DNA of 64,000 bases from Methanosarcina flavescens (GTDB taxonomy: Archaea; Halobacteriota; Methanosarcinia; Methanosarcinales; Methanosarcinaceae), in the NCBI RefSeq assembly GCF_001304615.2, contig NZ_CP032683.1:372001-436000 (forward strand), read 5' to 3'. Under the pieces are notes generated by a model that had not been told where the DNA came from, did not search any database, and saw only the letters and a program-made list of their open reading frames with translations. Numbering within the stretch: the first letter of the stretch is position 1; each line of letters begins with the position of its first letter. This document shows positions 60,730-64,000 of the stretch, one piece after another. A program made the translations under genes and the position numbers.

Positions 60730-62832
60730 TCAGTTCCTGCACCCAAAAAGATTCTTAGCCTGTACGGTAGCAGGTGAAACTTCAGGAATATCAAAGCTGA
60801 GCCTTGTAATACATCGAAGTTTTTCAATAATTGAATTCTTTTTCGGACCTACAAGGCTGTGTTCCATTACCTCAGCAATAGAGGAAACAGGGATAATCTG
60901 AATCTTTTCCCTATATGATTTCTCGATAAGAACATCTGCCTCATTTGCTTTAGGAATAATGACTTTCTTCAAGCCGGCCTGGGCCGCAGCCTCAATCTTA
61001 TAGGTAACTCCGCCTACAGGCAAGACATCACCCCTGACTGAAAGGGAACCTGTCATTGCTACAGTCTGGTCCACAGGAATCTTTTCTATTGCAGATATAA
61101 CAGCAGTTGCAATGGAAACCGATGCACTGTCTCCCTCTACACCTTCGTAGGTTCCTACAAACTGGATATGGACATCATGCCTGGAGATGTCCGTGCCGGT
61201 CATATTTTTAATCACAGCAGAGACGTTTTGCACCGCTTCTTTTGCAATCGTCTTGAGTTTGCCTGTTGCTATAATTCTTCCTTCGGCTCCGGAGATTGCA
61301 GGAGTGACTTCGGATACAATAGGGAGTACAATCCCTGAGTCTCCGCCCATGACTGCTAGCCCGTTAACCCTGCCCACAGCAGAACCTTTTCTGAGGAAGG
61401 ACTCGTAATCCTTGCGCTGTTCCAGGTAGCTGTCTGCAAGCTGCTGTTCAATAGATCTTGCAATTCTCTTTGCCGCAAGTACGTGCTCTGCAGTTGTCAA
61501 TGGAGCGCCTTCGGAATGGGCAATATCTCCTGCCACACGCACAAGACCGCCAAGGTCACGCAGCTTGAGAGTAAGGTGTCCTTTCCTGCCTGCCCGCCTT
61601 CTGGCTTCACGAATCACTTCTTTTACTGCGCCTTCATCGAAGTGAGGGATATGACCGTCTCTGACAACTTCCTGAGCCACGAAGCGGACCAATTTCCTCC
61701 GGTTCTCGGGAGTGTCTTCCATCGAGTCCCGCATGTATACTTCGTAACCGTAGCCTTTTATTCTCGACCTGAGCGCAGGGTGCATTTTCTGCACGGCATC
61801 CAGATTTCCTGCAGAGACCATGATAAAGTCACAGGGTACAGGTTCGGTTTTGACAAGTGCTCCCGAACTTCTCTCGGACTGCCCGGTAATTGGATATTCC
61901 TTCTCCTGCAGCGCAGTCAGAAGACTTTGCTGGGATTCCAGCCTGAGAGTATTGATTTCGTCAATAAAGAGTACACCCTTGTGGGCCTTGTGGATATCTC
62001 CTGCCTCTACCCTATCGTGAGCAGGGGTTTCGAGCCCGCCTGACTGGAATGGGTCGTGCCTTACATCGCCGAGCAGGGCTCCTGCGTGAGCTCCGGTTGC
62101 ATCGATGTAGGGTGCGTGCTCTTTATCGTAATTGGAAACCGCCATTTTCGGAATCATCATTTCTTCTTTAGGCAAGAACTGGCGGGTTAACATGAGAATC
62201 ATAATGCCTGCAATAATACCCCATAGTAACTGGGCAACAAAATAAGAGTAGATAATAATGCCCACAACAAAAAGCATCATAAGCATATTTCTGGCCTGGG
62301 CTTTCTTCCTAGCTTCCATCTTGTGAGCCATGACGATTTCTCTGCCCTTTCCGGCAGGAACCTCCCTTATTTTGGGATTGTTCAGGTCCTCCATGTTAGG
62401 GTATACAAGAATATCCTTGAGCTCCTCTTTAGGAAGAAGTTCTGCCATTGCTTTTGCAAGAAGGGATTTCCCTGTTCCTGGGGTCCCTATCATCATGATG
62501 TGCCGTCTCTGGCTGGCTGCCTTTTTCACGACTTCTACGGCATGCTCCTGCCCCAGCACCTGGTCGATAAGAAGTTTGGGTACATCTATATTAGAAGTAT
62601 CTTCAAAATGGAAGCCAATGTCAATATCTTCATCTTCGTCCATGTCCTGATCGGACTCAGACGCGGCCTTAATCTGGTTGGGTTCAGGCTCAGTCATACC
62701 CCTACCGGACTCATCCCTCTTCTGGTTGGCCGCAGACTTGTCTACGTCCTGAATGGACTCGCCCATATTTTGAGCGGGATCGTCCATCTTCCCCGAAGAC
62801 TCGTCTATGTTCTGATTATTATTATACACCAT
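60730..62832 (-). CDS. lonB: ATP-dependent archaeal Lon protease, LonB
   Basis: A 700-residue membrane-anchored protease of the archaeal LonB type. After an acidic, repeat-like N-terminal extension of about 80 residues (Asn/Asp/Glu-rich), the AAA+ domain has the P-loop MIGTPGTGKSLLAKAM. Two membrane helices are inserted in the AAA+ domain (LMMLFVVGIIIYSYFVAQLL and WGIIAGIMILMLT), typical for LonB. The protease domain carries the Ser in VEGDSASVSIATAVISA and the Lys in LPVGGVTYKIEAAAQAGLK. It degrades unfolded membrane and soluble proteins. The start has little Shine-Dalgarno signal. Confidence 0.95.
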   Translation of the reverse strand: MVYNNNQNIDESSGKMDDPAQNMGESIQDVDKSAANQKRDESGRGMTEPEPNQIKAASESDQDMDEDEDIDIGFHFEDTSNIDVPKLLIDQVLGQEHAVEVVKKAASQRRHIMMIGTPGTGKSLLAKAMAELLPKEELKDILVYPNMEDLNNPKIREVPAGKGREIVMAHKMEARKKAQARNMLMMLFVVGIIIYSYFVAQLLWGIIAGIMILMLTRQFLPKEEMMIPKMAVSNYDKEHAPYIDATGAHAGALLGDVRHDPFQSGGLETPAHDRVEAGDIHKAHKGVLFIDEINTLRLESQQSLLTALQEKEYPITGQSERSSGALVKTEPVPCDFIMVSAGNLDAVQKMHPALRSRIKGYGYEVYMRDSMEDTPENRRKLVRFVAQEVVRDGHIPHFDEGAVKEVIREARRRAGRKGHLTLKLRDLGGLVRVAGDIAHSEGAPLTTAEHVLAAKRIARSIEQQLADSYLEQRKDYESFLRKGSAVGRVNGLAVMGGDSGIVLPIVSEVTPAISGAEGRIIATGKLKTIAKEAVQNVSAVIKNMTGTDISRHDVHIQFVGTYEGVEGDSASVSIATAVISAIEKIPVDQTVAMTGSLSVRGDVLPVGGVTYKIEAAAQAGLKKVIIPKANEADVLIEKSYREKIQIIPVSSIAEVMEHSLVGPKKNSIIEKLRCITRLSFDIPEVSPATVQAKNLFGCRN

Positions 62833-63363
62833 GGTTAGCTCACATATTCGAACGTTGTTGAATAGACGTTACTGATAAATATAAATACTTGAAGTTTTCG
62901 AAAAATAATGGGATTAGTGATAAAATGATGGGTAAAAAGCGGATGTTACAATAACTAATTTTTAATGTTATTGTACCCTCTCCATACTTTCGGCTAATTA
63001 TATAAACTTACTGTATATAAAATTAACCTACCATTGTATATACAATATATAGAAACCTCTTATTATATACTATTTGCTAGTTGGACATCCATCTGATTCG
63101 AAAGCGCAATCGAAAATCAATTCTCAAATCAATGTTTAAGGAGTCTCAAATCTTTTATGATATCTCCCCTATAATATCTCCCCTATATATACATTGAGCA
63201 TGTGCGTCAACTCGGGATTAACTCAAAGCTGGACTGAGTTGATTCAAAGCTGACCCAAGGTCGATTCAAAGCTGATTCAAGGTTAATTCAATGCCATGTC
63301 TTTCTGGTTGCCCATAAACCGGTATCGACAGCTATTTAAAAAAACAAGGTACATTTTTCTTTT
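62833..63363. other. Divergent intergenic region with short repeats
   Basis: No gene is seen. ATATCTCCCCTATA is repeated in tandem near 63160-63190, and GATTCAAAGCTGA-type units recur near 63220-63290. TATA boxes for lonB and the TPR gene are likely in the AT-rich middle (ATATACAATATATAG near 63040). Confidence 0.5.
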
Positions 63364-64000
63364 ATGTCCAGAAGCAAGGTAAGAAATCTTCTCCTTCTTA
63401 AGCAGATTCATAGTGCTGTAGCCCATATCAAGAAAGGTAAGCTGGATAAAGCCCTTGAAACCCTAGATAAAGCCGAAAACTCGGCAAGAAAGTCAAAATC
63501 CACTAACGCCCTCTATTATATTCTTTTTACGCGCGGAAGCATTCTTTATACTGCGGCAAAATATGATGATGCCCTTGAGACCTATGAGAGGGCGCTTGGC
63601 GCAGGTTCAGAACTGCTTAAAGCCGATCCTGAGAATATCGATTACCTGCACTATATGGGCACAACCCTGAGCAATACCGGAAACCTGCTTAAAAAGAAAG
63701 GTGAAATTTCACGATCTGCCGAATATTACACTCGAGCCCGTGAAACCTATGCAAACCTCCTGGCAAAAGAGCCTGAGAATGCGGTTTTCCGATCCTATGC
63801 CGGCGAGAACCTGAATAATTATGCAGCTCTCCTCGCGGATATGGGCTCTTTTGAAGAAGCACATGAGGTTCTCAGGCAGGCAATTGAGCTTTACGAGAAG
63901 CTTCTTGAAGAAAAGCCAGACAACCTCGGCTACCAGGCGGAACTTTCAGTCGCACTCAGCCAGCTTGGAAATTGTCTTATCCAGCAAGGCCCGGAAAAAC
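63364..64000 (+). CDS. TPR-repeat protein, truncated by the window end
   Basis: An open frame from ATG 63364 to the last base, 212 codons visible, with at least four TPR-like units: AHIKKGKLDKALETLDKAEN, ALYYILFTRGSILYTAAKYD followed by DALETYERALGAG, LLKKKGEISRSAEYYTRARE and ALLADMGSFEEAHEVLRQAI. The basic N-terminus (MSRSKVRNLLLLKQIHSAV) and YTRARETYANLLAKEPENAV continue the pattern. It is cytoplasmic; the role is unknown. The C-terminus lies outside this window. Confidence 0.85.
   Translation, partial: MSRSKVRNLLLLKQIHSAVAHIKKGKLDKALETLDKAENSARKSKSTNALYYILFTRGSILYTAAKYDDALETYERALGAGSELLKADPENIDYLHYMGTTLSNTGNLLKKKGEISRSAEYYTRARETYANLLAKEPENAVFRSYAGENLNNYAALLADMGSFEEAHEVLRQAIELYEKLLEEKPDNLGYQAELSVALSQLGNCLIQQGPEK

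Overview
The window looks like a chromosomal segment of a methanogenic archaeon of the genus Methanosarcina. The gene content points there: a MobB-MoaE fusion and MobA, cobyric acid synthase, a tetrahydromethanopterin:glutamate ligase-type ATP-grasp enzyme, archaeal AMP phosphorylase, aTrm56, Pth2, TruD, membrane LonB protease, cooS/cooF carbon monoxide dehydrogenase genes, many TPR proteins, and long AT-rich intergenic DNA full of short tandem repeats. The species cannot be fixed from sequence alone. I see no tRNA, rRNA, CRISPR array, prophage or intact insertion sequence.

Layout. 0.2-2 kb: molybdenum cofactor genes. 2-4 kb: a giant leucine-rich-repeat gene ending in a broken Roc GTPase remnant. 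4-8 kb: TudS-like protein, membrane protein, tRNA thiolation enzyme NcsA, pirin. 7.8-9.3 kb: repeat-rich accessory DNA with a decayed charged ORF, a strong terminator and a compact multi-hairpin element (candidate structured RNA). 9.3-17.4 kb: TctA-type permease, DUF169 protein, PASTA and TPR proteins, CooC-type nickel-insertion ATPase, asparagine synthase. 17.7-23.3 kb: sparse region with trm56-deoA and small proteins. 23.4-26 kb: FtsX-type permease and a PGF-CTERM surface protein. 26.3-31.4 kb: cobQ, structured or repetitive DNA, alanine dehydrogenase, DUF434 protein, TPR protein. 32-38 kb: PPP phosphatase, second TPR paralog, FxsA, M14 carboxypeptidase with a free-standing copy of its N-terminal domain. 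38-44 kb: iscS-iscU, MptN-like ligase, pth2, transglutaminase-like protein, truD. 44-48 kb: surface protein cluster including a doubly broken HEAT-repeat gene. 48.4-51.6 kb: a 44-residue basic protein, pyrG, a membrane protein and a Trm112-like protein. 52-58 kb: frameshifted cooS, cooF, three UspA genes, a gate-domain membrane protein, and a hairpin carrying a 10-codon ORF. 58-63 kb: pmbA-tldD-lonB proteolysis cluster. 63.4 kb to the end: a truncated TPR gene.

The most striking observation is that five otherwise normal genes (pirin 7135, DUF169 11524 on the minus strand, TPR 12478, cooC 15655 on the minus strand, M14 peptidase 37607 on the minus strand) have no ATG, GTG or TTG where family homology or the Shine-Dalgarno site places the start. 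In each case an ATC, ATA or ACG codon lies 6-8 nt after a G-rich Shine-Dalgarno sequence. Other points of interest are the AATGGCGAA-loop hairpin array near 8.5-8.7 kb, the long hairpin at 27.9-28.0 kb, the SD-plus-microORF hairpin near 56.4 kb, and three genes broken by small lesions (Roco-like, HEAT, cooS).
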